64,000 nucleotides of DNA from Vulcanimicrobiota bacterium (GCA_903970555.1 CAJCJD010000008.1:39455-103454); one strand, 5' to 3'; numbered from the stretch's first letter, positions 24,830-34,036 are shown. Notes: generated by a model from the letters alone, not told the origin. Numbers and translations are program-made.

Positions 24830-25228
24830 ATGAGTGCCCACGCCCTACCCCGCACGGCACCTACCGAAGAACTCGGCGGCCCCGCCTTGCGGACATTCTT
24901 CAAGCTTGCCGACCGCTGGAATCTGCGCATCGCCGAGCAGCGCAAACTGTTGGGCGATCCGCCCGAATCCACCTTCTACAAGTGGAAGCGCCAGCAGGAC
25001 GGCATGTTGGCGCGCGACACCTTGGAGCGCATCAGTTACCTACTGGGCATCTACAAGGCGTTGCAGATCCTGTTTCCGGATCCGGAGCAGGCCGATGCGT
25101 GGCTGCGCAAACCGAATCAGTCGGCATTGTTTGGTGGTCATTCCGCGCTGGAGCGCATGTTGTCGGGCAATGTGGCCGACTTGTATGTGGTGCGTCAGTA
25201 CCTGGATGCGCAACGCGGCGGCCATTGA
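24830..25228 (+). CDS. Xre/MbcA/ParS-type antitoxin (DUF2384)
   Basis: A 132-residue protein. N-terminal helices (LRTFFKLADRWNLRIAEQRKLLG and STFYKWKRQQ) form the Xre-like HTH region, and the C-terminal part, LERISYLLGIYKALQILFPDPEQADAWLRKPNQSALFGG, is the DUF2384/MbcA toxin-binding domain. It is the antitoxin of the RES family toxin 112 bases downstream, the usual order for RES-Xre pairs. ATG follows GGGAGAG by 8 bases. Autorepression is likely through the dyad upstream. Confidence 0.92.
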   Translation: MSAHALPRTAPTEELGGPALRTFFKLADRWNLRIAEQRKLLGDPPESTFYKWKRQQDGMLARDTLERISYLLGIYKALQILFPDPEQADAWLRKPNQSALFGGHSALERMLSGNVADLYVVRQYLDAQRGGH

Positions 25229-25340
25229 TCCATCGTTCCGAACGGTGTCGACCGTCGCAGTCGGCGAGAACATGCTGCGGCACCATTGAAAGGCAAACAG
25301 GGAAGAACAAAACGGCGCGGTTCGCGCCTCGGAATACCCC

Positions 25341-26033
25341 ATGCCTATCGACACGCCTCCCATTCGACGCATTCGCTGGAGCCAGGCCTATCGCATCGTT
25401 CCCAGCCGGTTTCCGCCGGCCGGGTTGTTTGATCGTATCGCCGACCCCGCGGACATGGATGCGGTGTTCGCGATCGAAGCGATGACCAATCCGCGTCTGC
25501 GTGAAGAAGCCAACACGTTGCGACTGGTGCCGTCGGAGCGCCGCATCAGCGGCCCAGGTTCCACGCCGGTGATGGCAGCGTTCACGCATCTCAATCCGGA
25601 AGGAAGCCGTTTTTCCGACGGGACATGGGGCGTGTTTTATGCAGCGCGCACGGTCATCACCGCGGTGGAAGAGACTGTGTATCACCGCGAACGGTTTCTT
25701 GCTGCCACGGCCGAGCCGGCGTGCGATATCGAGATGCGCTGCTATCGCACCAGCGTCGATTGCAAACTGCACGATCTGCGCGGCGGCTGGCCCGAGGCGC
25801 ATGATCCAGACAGTTATGTCGCAAGCATCAAGCTAGCTCGTGAACTTCGCAACGATGATTCCAACGGTGTCGTCTACGACAGCGTGCGGCATGCAGGTGG
25901 CGAATGTCTCGCGGCTTTTTACCCTGATGTGGTCGCGCCCTGCGTGCAGGCACAACACCTGATCTATCGGTGGGATGGCAAGCGCATCGCTCAGGTGCTT
26001 GAAGTGAGCGAAGTGAAACGTAGCCAGCCGTGA
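25341..26033 (+). CDS. RES domain toxin (NAD+-degrading)
   Basis: A 230-residue RES domain protein. Family-named residues are visible: Arg in SQAYRIVPSRFPPAGLFDR, Glu in AARTVITAVEETVYH, and Ser in NGVVYDSVRHAGGEC. RES toxins break down NAD+ by phosphorolysis or hydrolysis and stop growth when free of the antitoxin. The pairing with the upstream DUF2384 antitoxin is canonical. The ribosome site is weak, consistent with low toxin translation. Length and motifs suggest an intact, active toxin. Confidence 0.92.
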   Translation: MPIDTPPIRRIRWSQAYRIVPSRFPPAGLFDRIADPADMDAVFAIEAMTNPRLREEANTLRLVPSERRISGPGSTPVMAAFTHLNPEGSRFSDGTWGVFYAARTVITAVEETVYHRERFLAATAEPACDIEMRCYRTSVDCKLHDLRGGWPEAHDPDSYVASIKLARELRNDDSNGVVYDSVRHAGGECLAAFYPDVVAPCVQAQHLIYRWDGKRIAQVLEVSEVKRSQP

Positions 26034-26245
26034 ACGACTCATCCTCGCTAGATTCATCGAGCGTTGACGACTGCGCCGACACCGCCATGCAACAAGTGCT
26101 GCGCATGTGCAAATTCGTCGCAATCACAGCATGATGCGATCCGAAGAACTATGATCGGAAGCATAAATGGCTGTTGCGTGAGTATTTACGATATGGCTGC
26201 CGCCTCACGCATCGTTGTCAACGAGAGCCCTTCACGGGAAGCATC

Positions 26246-26911
26246 ATGAAAATCCTGCTATCGCTATTGTTTGTTTTGGTGTCATGCGTTGTTTGCGCGG
26301 GCGAATCCCCGCATTCGTATTGGAATCCGGCGATTGCCGCCTTCGAGGCATCCGATCGCGCCAATCCGCCGCCGCAAGGGGCGGTGCTTTTCATCGGCAG
26401 TTCCTCGATTGAACATTGGAAGTCCGTAGCTGCGGATTTTCCGGAAGTGAAAGTGATCAATCGCGGCTTCGGCGGTTCCGAGTTGGGTGATTCCACCTAT
26501 TTCGCCGATCGTATCGTGGCGCCGTATCACCCGCGCGCCATCGTGTTGTACGCCGGCGACAATGATCTGTATTACGGCCATACGCCGCAGCAGGTGCGCG
26601 ATGATTTCGCGGCCTTCGTCAACAAGGTGCGTTCGTTCGATCCGCACGTGTCGATCGCCTTCGTATCGATTAAGCCCAGCGTGGCGCGCCAATCGTTGCT
26701 GGCGCAGATCAAGCAGTCGAATGAGCTCATTCGCGCGTATGCGGCCACGCAGAAGAATGTGACTTACATCGATACGTTTACGCCGATGCTAGGCGCGGAC
26801 GGCCAGCCACAGCAGAAATGGTTTGGACCGGACGGCCTGCATATGAACCGCAGCGGTTATGCGCTGTGGATCGGCATTCTCAAACCCTGGGTGGATGCGC
26901 ACGCGCGTTGA
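26246..26911 (+). CDS. Exported SGNH/GDSL hydrolase
   Basis: A 221-residue protein with a signal peptide (MKILLSLLFVLVSCVVCAGE). The catalytic motifs are complete: block I FIGSSSIEHW (Ser), block II NRGFGGSE (Gly), block III YAGDNDLYYG (Asn) and block V PDGLHMNRSGY (Asp-x-x-His). It is a periplasmic or secreted lipase/esterase-like enzyme; the exact ester, possibly an acetylated sugar or a lipid, is unknown. Start ATG is at the beginning of the signal peptide. The 212 bases upstream hold no gene I could identify. Confidence 0.9.
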   Translation: MKILLSLLFVLVSCVVCAGESPHSYWNPAIAAFEASDRANPPPQGAVLFIGSSSIEHWKSVAADFPEVKVINRGFGGSELGDSTYFADRIVAPYHPRAIVLYAGDNDLYYGHTPQQVRDDFAAFVNKVRSFDPHVSIAFVSIKPSVARQSLLAQIKQSNELIRAYAATQKNVTYIDTFTPMLGADGQPQQKWFGPDGLHMNRSGYALWIGILKPWVDAHAR

Positions 26912-26973
26912 TGGGCGCTTGCGTTGATCCGACATCACAGCAAACGCTGGGATGTCGGATCGTTGATTACCGA

Positions 26974-27867
26974 TTACGCATCCGCGTTGCTTGCAAACCC
27001 TTCACGCGTGCCGCGATTGAACACGCGATCGTTGACGAGCACATCCGCTGCCGCATGAGCCGCGCCTTGCTTGAGCTTCGCGTAGATCGGCGTGAAGTCC
27101 GGCCGCGTCGCCTCGAACAACTGCTCGAAGCTATCGATCACGAAATAGGTTTGCTGATAGGTGTCAATGCGGTAGCGCGTATCCATCACGCGCTCCAGGC
27201 CAAAACCGATGCGGTTGGGCGCGGGCGAATCCAGGCAGTAGATTGACTCGCCTTTGGAGCTGACGATGCCGGCGCCGTAGATGCGCATGCCTTCGTCGGT
27301 GTTGATCAAGCCGAATTCCACCGTGTACCAGTACAGGCGCGTCAGGTTCATCAGCGCCTCGGGACCAATGCCGAACGCCTTCATGCCGCCGCGTCCATAC
27401 GCCTGCATGTAATCGGCGAAGACCGGATTGAGCAGCAACGGCACATGGCCGAACAGGTCGTGGAACAGATCGGGTTCGCTGAGGTAGTCCAGCTGATCGG
27501 GCTTGCGGATCCACCAGCTGACCGGGAAGCGACGGTTGGCGAGGTGATCGAAGAACAGCTCATCCGGCAGCAGGCCTTCGACCGCGACCAGCTCCCAGCC
27601 GGTGGTCTCGCCCAGCACTTTGTTGAGATCGGCGAACTTGGGGATGCCGCCGTCGCCAAGGCCGAAGCGTTCCACGCCGGCCAGGAATTCCTTGCAGGCG
27701 CGCCCAGGCAGTAGCTCGCGCTGGCGCTTGTAGAGAGTGTCCCAGACTTCGTGGTCGGTGCGGCTGTAGTCCGCCCATGGCTGTTCCACCACGCCGGTGG
27801 CATAGACCGGCACGTAACCGCGATCAGTCTGCTGGTGTTCGACGCGGCGGGGGGTGTTGTTTTCCAT
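26974..27867 (-). CDS. phhA: Phenylalanine 4-monooxygenase
   Basis: Hydroxylates phenylalanine to tyrosine using O2 and a tetrahydropterin, starting phenylalanine breakdown. The 297-residue product has the bacterial length and the non-heme iron site His136 and His141 in DLFHDLFGHVPLL, with the third (Glu) ligand downstream in the FGLINTDEG region. The ATG at 27865-27867 (MENNTPRR) has GGAG at 7 bases; the longer frame to 27930 is less likely. Divergent from an Lrp/AsnC regulator, which probably controls it. The start of the transcript lies in 27868-28016. Confidence 0.97.
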   Translation of the reverse strand: MENNTPRRVEHQQTDRGYVPVYATGVVEQPWADYSRTDHEVWDTLYKRQRELLPGRACKEFLAGVERFGLGDGGIPKFADLNKVLGETTGWELVAVEGLLPDELFFDHLANRRFPVSWWIRKPDQLDYLSEPDLFHDLFGHVPLLLNPVFADYMQAYGRGGMKAFGIGPEALMNLTRLYWYTVEFGLINTDEGMRIYGAGIVSSKGESIYCLDSPAPNRIGFGLERVMDTRYRIDTYQQTYFVIDSFEQLFEATRPDFTPIYAKLKQGAAHAAADVLVNDRVFNRGTREGFASNADA

Positions 27868-27951
27868 GGGGACTCCGGCGGTGCTCCGGGGCATGTCGGA
27901 GCTGCGTGCAAAAGCATACGACTCGCACACCGCATGGTGGTTGTTTTATTG

Positions 27952-27980
27952 TTGACTTTATGGCCAACCATGCAATATTC
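27952..27980 (+). promoter_or_regulatory. Possible sigma-70 promoter of the Lrp-type gene
   Basis: TTGACT (27952-27957) followed after 16 bases by AATATT (27974-27979), about 40 bases before the Lrp ATG at 28017. The -35 match is good and the -10 match moderate. It lies in the phhA/Lrp divergent intergenic space, in the AT-richest part of that stretch. Confidence 0.4.
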
Positions 27981-28016
27981 ATTCGCCTTAAAGAGCTTTT
28001 GTAGAGGAATCGTGCA

Positions 28017-28493
28017 ATGGCTGAGCTCGATCGCACCGATCTGCGCATGCTCGCCGTCCTGCAGGCCGAGGGCCGGATCACCAATGCGGAGCTCGCGGAG
28101 CGGATCAGCCTCTCGCCCTCCGCCTGCCTGCGTCGCCTGCAGCGATTGGAGTCCGAAAAGGTGATCAGCGGTTACGCCGCCCAGATCGACCCGCAGGCGG
28201 TCGGCCTGGGCCTGCAGGCCTTTGTCCGGGTTCAGCTGGCGCGTCACGAGGGGGCGGAGATTGAACGCTTCGTGCAGCGCCTGGCCGCCTGGGACGAAGT
28301 GGTGGCCTGCCACGCGCTCACCGGCGATATGGACTACCTGATGCACATCTATGTGGCCGACCTGGAACACTTTTCGCGCTTCCTGCTCGACCAGCTGTTG
28401 AACGATGCCGCCGTGGCCGACGTCAATTCCAGCTTCGTTCTGCGCACGGTTAAGCGCTCGCCTTCGCTTCCGTTGCAACAACTGGAACGCTAG
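28017..28493 (+). CDS. Lrp/AsnC family transcriptional regulator
   Basis: A 158-residue protein with an N-terminal winged HTH (LDRTDLRMLAVLQAEGRITNAELAERISLSPSACLRRLQRLE) and a C-terminal RAM/ligand-binding domain (GDMDYLMHIYVADLEHFSRFLLDQLL). The family senses amino acids and forms dimers and octamers. Divergence from phhA suggests that it senses an aromatic amino acid and controls phhA, as is common in proteobacteria that lack PhhR (inference). Ribosome site GAGGAA about 7 bases before the ATG. Confidence 0.95.
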   Translation: MAELDRTDLRMLAVLQAEGRITNAELAERISLSPSACLRRLQRLESEKVISGYAAQIDPQAVGLGLQAFVRVQLARHEGAEIERFVQRLAAWDEVVACHALTGDMDYLMHIYVADLEHFSRFLLDQLLNDAAVADVNSSFVLRTVKRSPSLPLQQLER

Positions 28494-28533
28494 TACCCCC
28501 GAAGCGGCCGACTAACGTTAAAATGATGTACTG

Positions 28534-29334
28534 ATGAGTATCGAAGCCGTATCTACCCCGGACCGGGACCTGCTGCGCCCGTTGCGCTACCTGTGGCGCA
28601 TCCCGCTGCTGCTGCTGCACGTCGTGCTCGGCATCATGCTGTGTGGGTTCATCCTGACCTGGAATCGCCATGCCGTGATGAAAGACGACCGCGAGCCCTT
28701 CACCCATCGCATGATCCGCGCCTGGTCCACTGGGCTGATGCGCATCTTCGGATTGCGGTCCGTGCGGGTGGGGCAACCGGCGGCCGATCCGGTGCTGTTC
28801 GTCGCCAATCACACCTCCTGGATCGACATCGAGCTGCTACACAGCCAGCGCGCCGCGTGTTTCGTGGCCAAGGCGGAAATCGCCGACTGGCCGTTGGTGG
28901 GCTGGCTCGCTGCCAGCGGTGGCACGATCTTTCACCGGCGCGGCAGCAATCACTCGCTCGCCGCGGTGATGCAATTGATGGTCGAGCGCCTGCGCGAAGG
29001 CCGTTCCGTGGCGGTGTTTCCCGAAGGGGGCACCGGACACAACGGTGTGCTGAAGGTATTCCACGCGCGCATCTTTCAGGCCGCGGTGGACGCCGAAGTG
29101 CCGGTGCAACCGGTTGCGCTGCGTTTCGCTCGCGATGGCAAGCGGTTGATCGATGCCGGTTTCCGCGAAGACGAAAACTTCATGCAGAACTTCCTGCGTA
29201 TGCTTGGTGGCGCGCCGATGGATGCCGAAGTGCATTTCCTCGAGCCCGTGCCCATGAATTCCGACGGTCGACGCCGCATGGCGGACCTGGCACGCGAGCG
29301 TATCGCCGTTGCGCTGGAGGATCGCACCGCATGA
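28534..29334 (+). CDS. 1-acyl-sn-glycerol-3-phosphate acyltransferase (PlsC-like)
   Basis: A 266-residue inner-membrane acyltransferase. Motif I is NHTSWID (catalytic His, Asp), motif III FPEGGTGHNG (acyl acceptor binding) and an N-terminal hydrophobic helix (LLLLHVVLGIMLCGFILTW). It adds an acyl chain to lysophosphatidate or another lysolipid, e.g. ornithine lipid precursors. Its stop overlaps the ATG of the next gene as ATGA, so the two are coupled. Confidence 0.92.
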   Translation: MSIEAVSTPDRDLLRPLRYLWRIPLLLLHVVLGIMLCGFILTWNRHAVMKDDREPFTHRMIRAWSTGLMRIFGLRSVRVGQPAADPVLFVANHTSWIDIELLHSQRAACFVAKAEIADWPLVGWLAASGGTIFHRRGSNHSLAAVMQLMVERLREGRSVAVFPEGGTGHNGVLKVFHARIFQAAVDAEVPVQPVALRFARDGKRLIDAGFREDENFMQNFLRMLGGAPMDAEVHFLEPVPMNSDGRRRMADLARERIAVALEDRTA

Positions 29335-30335
29335 CGTTGCCCTCGGGGCGGGATTTCCGCCCGCCCTGGCCGCTCACTAGCGGTCATATCCAAACGATGC
29401 TTTCCTCCAGCGGCGTGCGCCGCACCTTGCTGCCTCGTCATGCGTACAAGGTGCTGGATGGTGCGCAGTCGGTAGTGGTCGACGGCGGTGACGGCGTGCG
29501 CCTCACCGGTGCGTATACGCCGCAAAAAGATCACGCTAGCGCGCGCGGTCTGGCGGTGCTGTTTCACGGTTGGGAAGGCAGCGTCGATTCCACCTACGTG
29601 CTGCAGACCGGCAGCCGTTTGCTGGCGGATGGTTGGGACGTTTTCCGGCTCAATTTCCGTGACCACGGTGATAGCCACGGGCTCAACGAAGCGCTGTTCC
29701 ACTCGTGCCGCATCGATGAAGTGGTGCATGCCGTTGGCGACATCGCGCAGCGCTGGCCGTCGCGTCCGATGGCGCTGGCGGGGTTTTCGCTGGGCGGCAA
29801 TTTCGCGCTGCGAGTCGCGCTGCGAGCCCCGGCGTTAGGCATTCCGCTGAGCTACGCGCTGGCGGTGTGCCCGATCATCGATCCGGGCGAAGGCCTGTTC
29901 TCGCTCGAAGAAACCGCGCCGTGGTTCTACCAGGCGTATTTCATGAACAAGTGGCGTCATTCGCTGCGCGCGAAACAGGCCGCTTTTCCGCAACGCGAAT
30001 ATTTCGAGCTGCAGGAACTGAAGCAGAACCTGCGCGGCCTCACCGAAGCGTTGGTGCTGCGCCATACCAATTTTGGTTCGCTGCAGGCGTATCTGGATGG
30101 CTACTCGGTCGCGGGCAACGCGCTGGCCGCGATGCAGATTCCGGCCACCATCCTCACTGCGCGTGACGATCCCGTCATTCCCGTGGACGCGTTCGAAAAG
30201 CTCGAGCTGCCGCCGAACATCGAGTTGGACATCGCCAACTATGGCGGCCACTGCGGCTTTATCCGCGGCTGGGACATGACAAGTTTTTGCGACGATTACA
30301 TCGCCGCGCGCTTCAACGCCATCGCTAATGCGTAA
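29331..30335 (+). CDS. YheT family alpha/beta hydrolase
   Basis: A 334-residue hydrolase with RPPWPLTSGHIQTML at the N-terminus, the YheT/EMB8 signature, then LFHGWEGSVDSTYV, nucleophile elbow GFSLGGN (Ser), Asp in ARDDPVIP and His in GGHCGF. Such enzymes have esterase activity on acyl substrates. It is co-translated with the PlsC-like gene through an ATGA overlap, so a role in lipid turnover is plausible. The long frame starting near 28593 is an antisense-free shadow and the ATG at 29331 is the start. Confidence 0.92.
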   Translation: MTLPSGRDFRPPWPLTSGHIQTMLSSSGVRRTLLPRHAYKVLDGAQSVVVDGGDGVRLTGAYTPQKDHASARGLAVLFHGWEGSVDSTYVLQTGSRLLADGWDVFRLNFRDHGDSHGLNEALFHSCRIDEVVHAVGDIAQRWPSRPMALAGFSLGGNFALRVALRAPALGIPLSYALAVCPIIDPGEGLFSLEETAPWFYQAYFMNKWRHSLRAKQAAFPQREYFELQELKQNLRGLTEALVLRHTNFGSLQAYLDGYSVAGNALAAMQIPATILTARDDPVIPVDAFEKLELPPNIELDIANYGGHCGFIRGWDMTSFCDDYIAARFNAIANA

Positions 30336-30420
30336 CGACGGGTCGGCCTCTTCTTCAGGATAGAAGAGAACCACGCCACGCACGCTATGCTTGGGAACAA
30401 CCGTTCCGGCCATTCCGAGC

Positions 30421-31716
30421 ATGCGAACCGCCCATATCGTCATCACCACCTTCGGTTCGCTCGGCGACTTGTTTCCGTTCCTGGCGGTGGGGCAGGCGCT
30501 GCATGCGCGCGGACATCGCGTCACCATCGCCACGCACGCGATGCATCGCGAGACCGTCGAGCAGGCGGCGCTGTGTTTTGCCGACGCCAGTGACATGCCG
30601 CAACCGGAAGATCAGGCCCAATTCGTCGCGCGCGCCTTCCATCCTCGGCATGGGCCGCATTTTGTCGTGCGCGAGTTGGCCGCGGCCGACGTGCGTGCCA
30701 GTTACTTCAAACTGCTCACTGTCTGTCAGGACGCGGATGTACTCGTGACATCCAGCCTCGCGTTCGGTGGCCAGATCCTCGGCGAGACGCTAAGCACGGC
30801 AAACAAGCTGCAATGGATTTCCGCGGTGCTGGCGCCAGCGAGCTTCGTCTCCGCATACGATCCGCCGACCACGGGCATGCATGCGGTCGATGCGTTCACG
30901 CGTCATGCGCCGTGGCGCGTGCGTTTGCTGAGACACGTGTTTGAGCTGGGTACACGGCATTGGACTGCGCCGGTGCGTGCGTTCCGGCGCGAGTTGGGTT
31001 TGCCGGCCGTGTCATCGGGCGGCGATCCGTTTCATCGCGGGCAGCATTCGCCGGACTGCGTGCTGGCGCTGTTTTCGCCGCTGATCGGTCGCGCGCAGCC
31101 CGACTGGCCGATGCACACGCACATCACCGGCTTTGCGCATTACGCACAACCCGGTGCAAAGGTCGATGCGGGACTCGATGCGTTTCTCCGCGAAGGACCA
31201 CCACCACTCGTATTCACGCTGGGCTCGGCGGCTGTGCACATCGGTGCGGGCTTCTTGCGCGCCAGCATCAACGCGGCCGAACGATTGAATCAACGCGCTG
31301 TGCTGTTCACAGGCACGCCAGCCGTGCGCGCGCAATTGCCGGCGCAACTGCGGGCGACAATAAGGATCGTCGACTACGCGCCGCACGCAGCGGTGTGCCC
31401 GCATGCAGCCGCCATCGTGCACCATGGCGGTATCGGCACGAGTACGGAGGCCTTGCGCGCCGGACGCCCCATGCTGGTTGTGCCGCATGGCTTCGACCAA
31501 TTCGACAACGCGGCCAGGTTGCAGCGTCTGGGCGTAGGGCAGGTATTGCACGCGAGCTGTTATAACGCCGACACGGCGATACCGTTGTTGCGCGATTTGC
31601 TCGAAGACGCACACTACAGCCAGTGTGCGTGGCGATGCGCGGAAGCCGTGCGTTCCGAACACGGCGCGATCGTCACTGCCGACCTGATCGAAGCGCAATT
31701 GCGTGTGCGTCGCTAA
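30421..31716 (+). CDS. GT1-family glycosyltransferase (UGT-like)
   Basis: A 431-residue GT-B glycosyltransferase. N-terminal HIVITTFGSLGDLFPFLAVGQALHARGH is the acceptor-domain opening; the C-terminal HHGGIGTSTEALRAGRPMLVVPHGFDQFDNA block is the donor (NDP-sugar) site, as in the UGT/MGT glycosyltransferases that modify sterols, macrolides or lipids. The donor and acceptor are unknown. A TTG at 30391 could be an alternative start but the ATG at 30421 begins the domain. A 13-bp hairpin overlaps the stop codon. Confidence 0.9.
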   Translation: MRTAHIVITTFGSLGDLFPFLAVGQALHARGHRVTIATHAMHRETVEQAALCFADASDMPQPEDQAQFVARAFHPRHGPHFVVRELAAADVRASYFKLLTVCQDADVLVTSSLAFGGQILGETLSTANKLQWISAVLAPASFVSAYDPPTTGMHAVDAFTRHAPWRVRLLRHVFELGTRHWTAPVRAFRRELGLPAVSSGGDPFHRGQHSPDCVLALFSPLIGRAQPDWPMHTHITGFAHYAQPGAKVDAGLDAFLREGPPPLVFTLGSAAVHIGAGFLRASINAAERLNQRAVLFTGTPAVRAQLPAQLRATIRIVDYAPHAAVCPHAAAIVHHGGIGTSTEALRAGRPMLVVPHGFDQFDNAARLQRLGVGQVLHASCYNADTAIPLLRDLLEDAHYSQCAWRCAEAVRSEHGAIVTADLIEAQLRVRR

Positions 31717-31742
31717 GCCATCCTGCACCGGATGGCTTAGCG
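31711..31742. terminator. 13-bp hairpin overlapping the glycosyltransferase stop
   Basis: CGCTAAGCCATCC (31711-31723) pairs perfectly with GGATGGCTTAGCG (31730-31742) around TGCACC. It lies between the glycosyltransferase and the convergent AAA ATPase gene and contains the former's stop codon. A bidirectional terminator is likely although no T-run follows. Confidence 0.7.
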
Positions 31743-31777
31743 AGGAAGTCCCTGAAATAAATCAACGCAAGCCGAAA

Positions 31778-33256
31778 TCAGTCTGCCGGCACGCAACGCC
31801 CGTTGGCCCATTCGCGCAGCGCGGCGACTTGCTCGTGCATCAACACGGAAAGCGGTTTGGTACCGTGCAGCGCATTGAGTAGCGTCGCTTGATCGAGCGA
31901 GGAACCGTTGCCGCCGGCATCGTAAAGCGCGCTGACCACGGCCTGTTCGATTTCCGCACCCGAGAAACCGTCGCTCGCTTCCGCCAGTGCGTTCAAATCG
32001 AAGGATTCGACCGCGAGTTTGCGGCGCGTCAAATGCATCGCAAAGATCGCTGCGCGCACCTCGGTGCGGGGCAGGTCGACGAAAAAGATTTCATCGAAGC
32101 GCCCTTTGCGCAGCAGCTCCGCCGGCAATTCGTTCACCGCATTGGCGGTCGCCACCACAAACACCTTGGCCTTGCGCTCGGCCATCCAGGTGAGCAGGTA
32201 GCCGAGCACGCGGCGTGAGACACCGCCATCGTCGCCGCCACCAGCTAGCCCCTTTTCGATCTCATCGATCCACAGCACGCATGGTGCCAGCACTTCGCAG
32301 CTGGAAAGCGCTTCGCGCAGGTTTTTTTCCGTTTCGCCCTGGTACTTGTCGTACAACGAGCCGAAATCCAATCGAATCAGCGGCACGCCGAAACCACCGG
32401 CAATGGCTTTCGACGCCAGGCTCTTGCCGCAGCCCTGCACGCCGAGCAGCAAAACGCCTTTGGGCGGATCGAGTGCAGGCGTCGGGCTGGGATCGAGAAA
32501 GACCGCGCGCCGCCGTTGCACCCAATCGCGCACGTGGCTGACGCCGGCCACATCGGCGAAGCTGGCGGTGGCGTATTCGTAGTGCAGCAGGCCGGAACGA
32601 TTGAGCAGGTCGAACTTGGCCTGCATCAAATCGGGCAAATCGTTGGCGTTGAGCGCGCCATCGTTGTAGATCAACTTGCGCACGATGCGTCGCGCATCCT
32701 GCGCCGTAAGGCCGACCAGGTTGCGCACGATGGTGCGTGCTGCATCGTTGTCCACGGGTAGCGGGCGGTTGTTCTCGCGCTGCCACGCGGCAGCTTCGCC
32801 GCGAAGAATGCCGGCCAGTTCCTTGATGTCAGGCAATGCCAGCGGTACGCGCGTGGCCAATGCGTCGAGTTCCGGCGGCAGCTCGACTTTCGCGCCCACC
32901 AGCACCAACGTGTGAGCGGCCGAACGTTCGCGCTGCACGATCTCGCGCATCTGCCGCTGCGCCATCGCGTATTGCAGGCAGGTTTGGAAATCGAACAGCA
33001 GATAGATGCCGCGTTGCTCAGCATCGCGGATCGCCGTCAACGTGGCGGTGGCATCAGGTGCGATCTGCTGATCCCTGGGGCCGTTGAAGTCCAGCCGTTC
33101 CAGGCCGTCCGTCAACGTCCAGCGCCAGAGCGGGTAGAGCGCCTGGGCGATCACATGCTGGAAGCAGTCGATAACCCGTTGTTCGTCTACCGTTTCAATT
33201 ACCAGCAAGGGTGTCGCGGCACGCACCAGCGTGCTCAGGTCATCCAGTTCGCTCAT
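31778..33256 (-). CDS. AAA+ ATPase, Ycf46-like
   Basis: A 492-residue AAA+ protein. Residues 1-240 are the Ycf46-type N-terminal region; the AAA core follows with Walker A GVQGCGKS near residue 270, Walker B CVLWIDEIEKG and VFVVATANAVNELPAELLRKGRFDEIFFVDLP (sensor 1 and arginine finger region), related to the FtsH/proteasomal ATPase class. Cyanobacterial and chloroplast Ycf46 is involved in CO2 acclimation, but in proteobacteria the role is unknown. It is alone in orientation here, convergent with the glycosyltransferase. Confidence 0.88.
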   Translation of the reverse strand: MSELDDLSTLVRAATPLLVIETVDEQRVIDCFQHVIAQALYPLWRWTLTDGLERLDFNGPRDQQIAPDATATLTAIRDAEQRGIYLLFDFQTCLQYAMAQRQMREIVQRERSAAHTLVLVGAKVELPPELDALATRVPLALPDIKELAGILRGEAAAWQRENNRPLPVDNDAARTIVRNLVGLTAQDARRIVRKLIYNDGALNANDLPDLMQAKFDLLNRSGLLHYEYATASFADVAGVSHVRDWVQRRRAVFLDPSPTPALDPPKGVLLLGVQGCGKSLASKAIAGGFGVPLIRLDFGSLYDKYQGETEKNLREALSSCEVLAPCVLWIDEIEKGLAGGGDDGGVSRRVLGYLLTWMAERKAKVFVVATANAVNELPAELLRKGRFDEIFFVDLPRTEVRAAIFAMHLTRRKLAVESFDLNALAEASDGFSGAEIEQAVVSALYDAGGNGSSLDQATLLNALHGTKPLSVLMHEQVAALREWANGRCVPAD

Positions 33257-33412
33257 GCATCCTCCTGCGAGGCCGCTACCTTAGCAGGGCTGTCACGACG
33301 GGATCATGGCCTGGGCATAAGCTGGCGCTCATACTGCGACATGCCCCGACTTGCGGCGCCTGCGCGGCGTCCCCAGTTGAGGAGCTTCCCCCGCACTTCC
33401 CGGAGATTCCCC

Positions 33413-34036
33413 ATGCAGTTACGCAGCGACAACTTCCAGCACGGCAAGCCGATTCCCACCGAGTTTGCATTCTGCAAGCCGGGCAAGCCGGTGGCGTTGT
33501 CGGACAACCACAATCCGCATCTGGCCTGGAAGGATGCGCCGGCGGGAACGCGCTCCTTCGTGCTTACCTGCATCGATACCGACGTGCCGACCAAGCTGGA
33601 CGACGTCAACAAAGAAGGCCGTACCGTGCCTGCCGATCTGCCGCGTGGGGAATTCGTGCATTGGCTGATGGCGAATATTCCAGCCGAGTGCGGCGAATTG
33701 TCGAACGGCTCCTGCAGCGACGAGATCACGCCGCACGGCAAACAGCAGCCCTTCGGTCCGCCCGGCAGCGTGCAGGGCGTGAACGACTACACCGGCTGGT
33801 TCGCCGGCGATGCGGACATGGGCGGCACCTATCTGGGGTACGACGGCCCGTGCCCGCCGTGGAACGATTCACTGGTGCATCACTACCACTTCCGCGTCTA
33901 TGCGCTGGATACGCAGAGCCTTTCGTTGCAACCGGGTTTCACGCTCGCCGAACTGCGCGCGGCCATTGCCGGACACGTACTGGCCGAAGCGGTACTCACG
34001 GGGACATACAGTCTCAATCCCAGCGTGCCAGCCTGA
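33413..34036 (+). CDS. YbhB/YbcL family PEBP (Raf kinase inhibitor-like) protein
   Basis: A 207-residue PEBP-fold protein. NPHLAWKDAPAGTRSFVLTCIDTDVP contains the conserved DxD-like anion-binding core, and GPCPPWNDSLVHHYHFRVYALD is the second conserved block. Bacterial members bind small anions or phosphorylated ligands; the role is unknown. No signal peptide is present, so it is cytoplasmic. Start ATG 33413 follows CGGAG at 8 bases. It is longer than E. coli YbhB (158 aa) because of an insert with GEFVHWLMANIPAECGE. Confidence 0.88.
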   Translation: MQLRSDNFQHGKPIPTEFAFCKPGKPVALSDNHNPHLAWKDAPAGTRSFVLTCIDTDVPTKLDDVNKEGRTVPADLPRGEFVHWLMANIPAECGELSNGSCSDEITPHGKQQPFGPPGSVQGVNDYTGWFAGDADMGGTYLGYDGPCPPWNDSLVHHYHFRVYALDTQSLSLQPGFTLAELRAAIAGHVLAEAVLTGTYSLNPSVPA

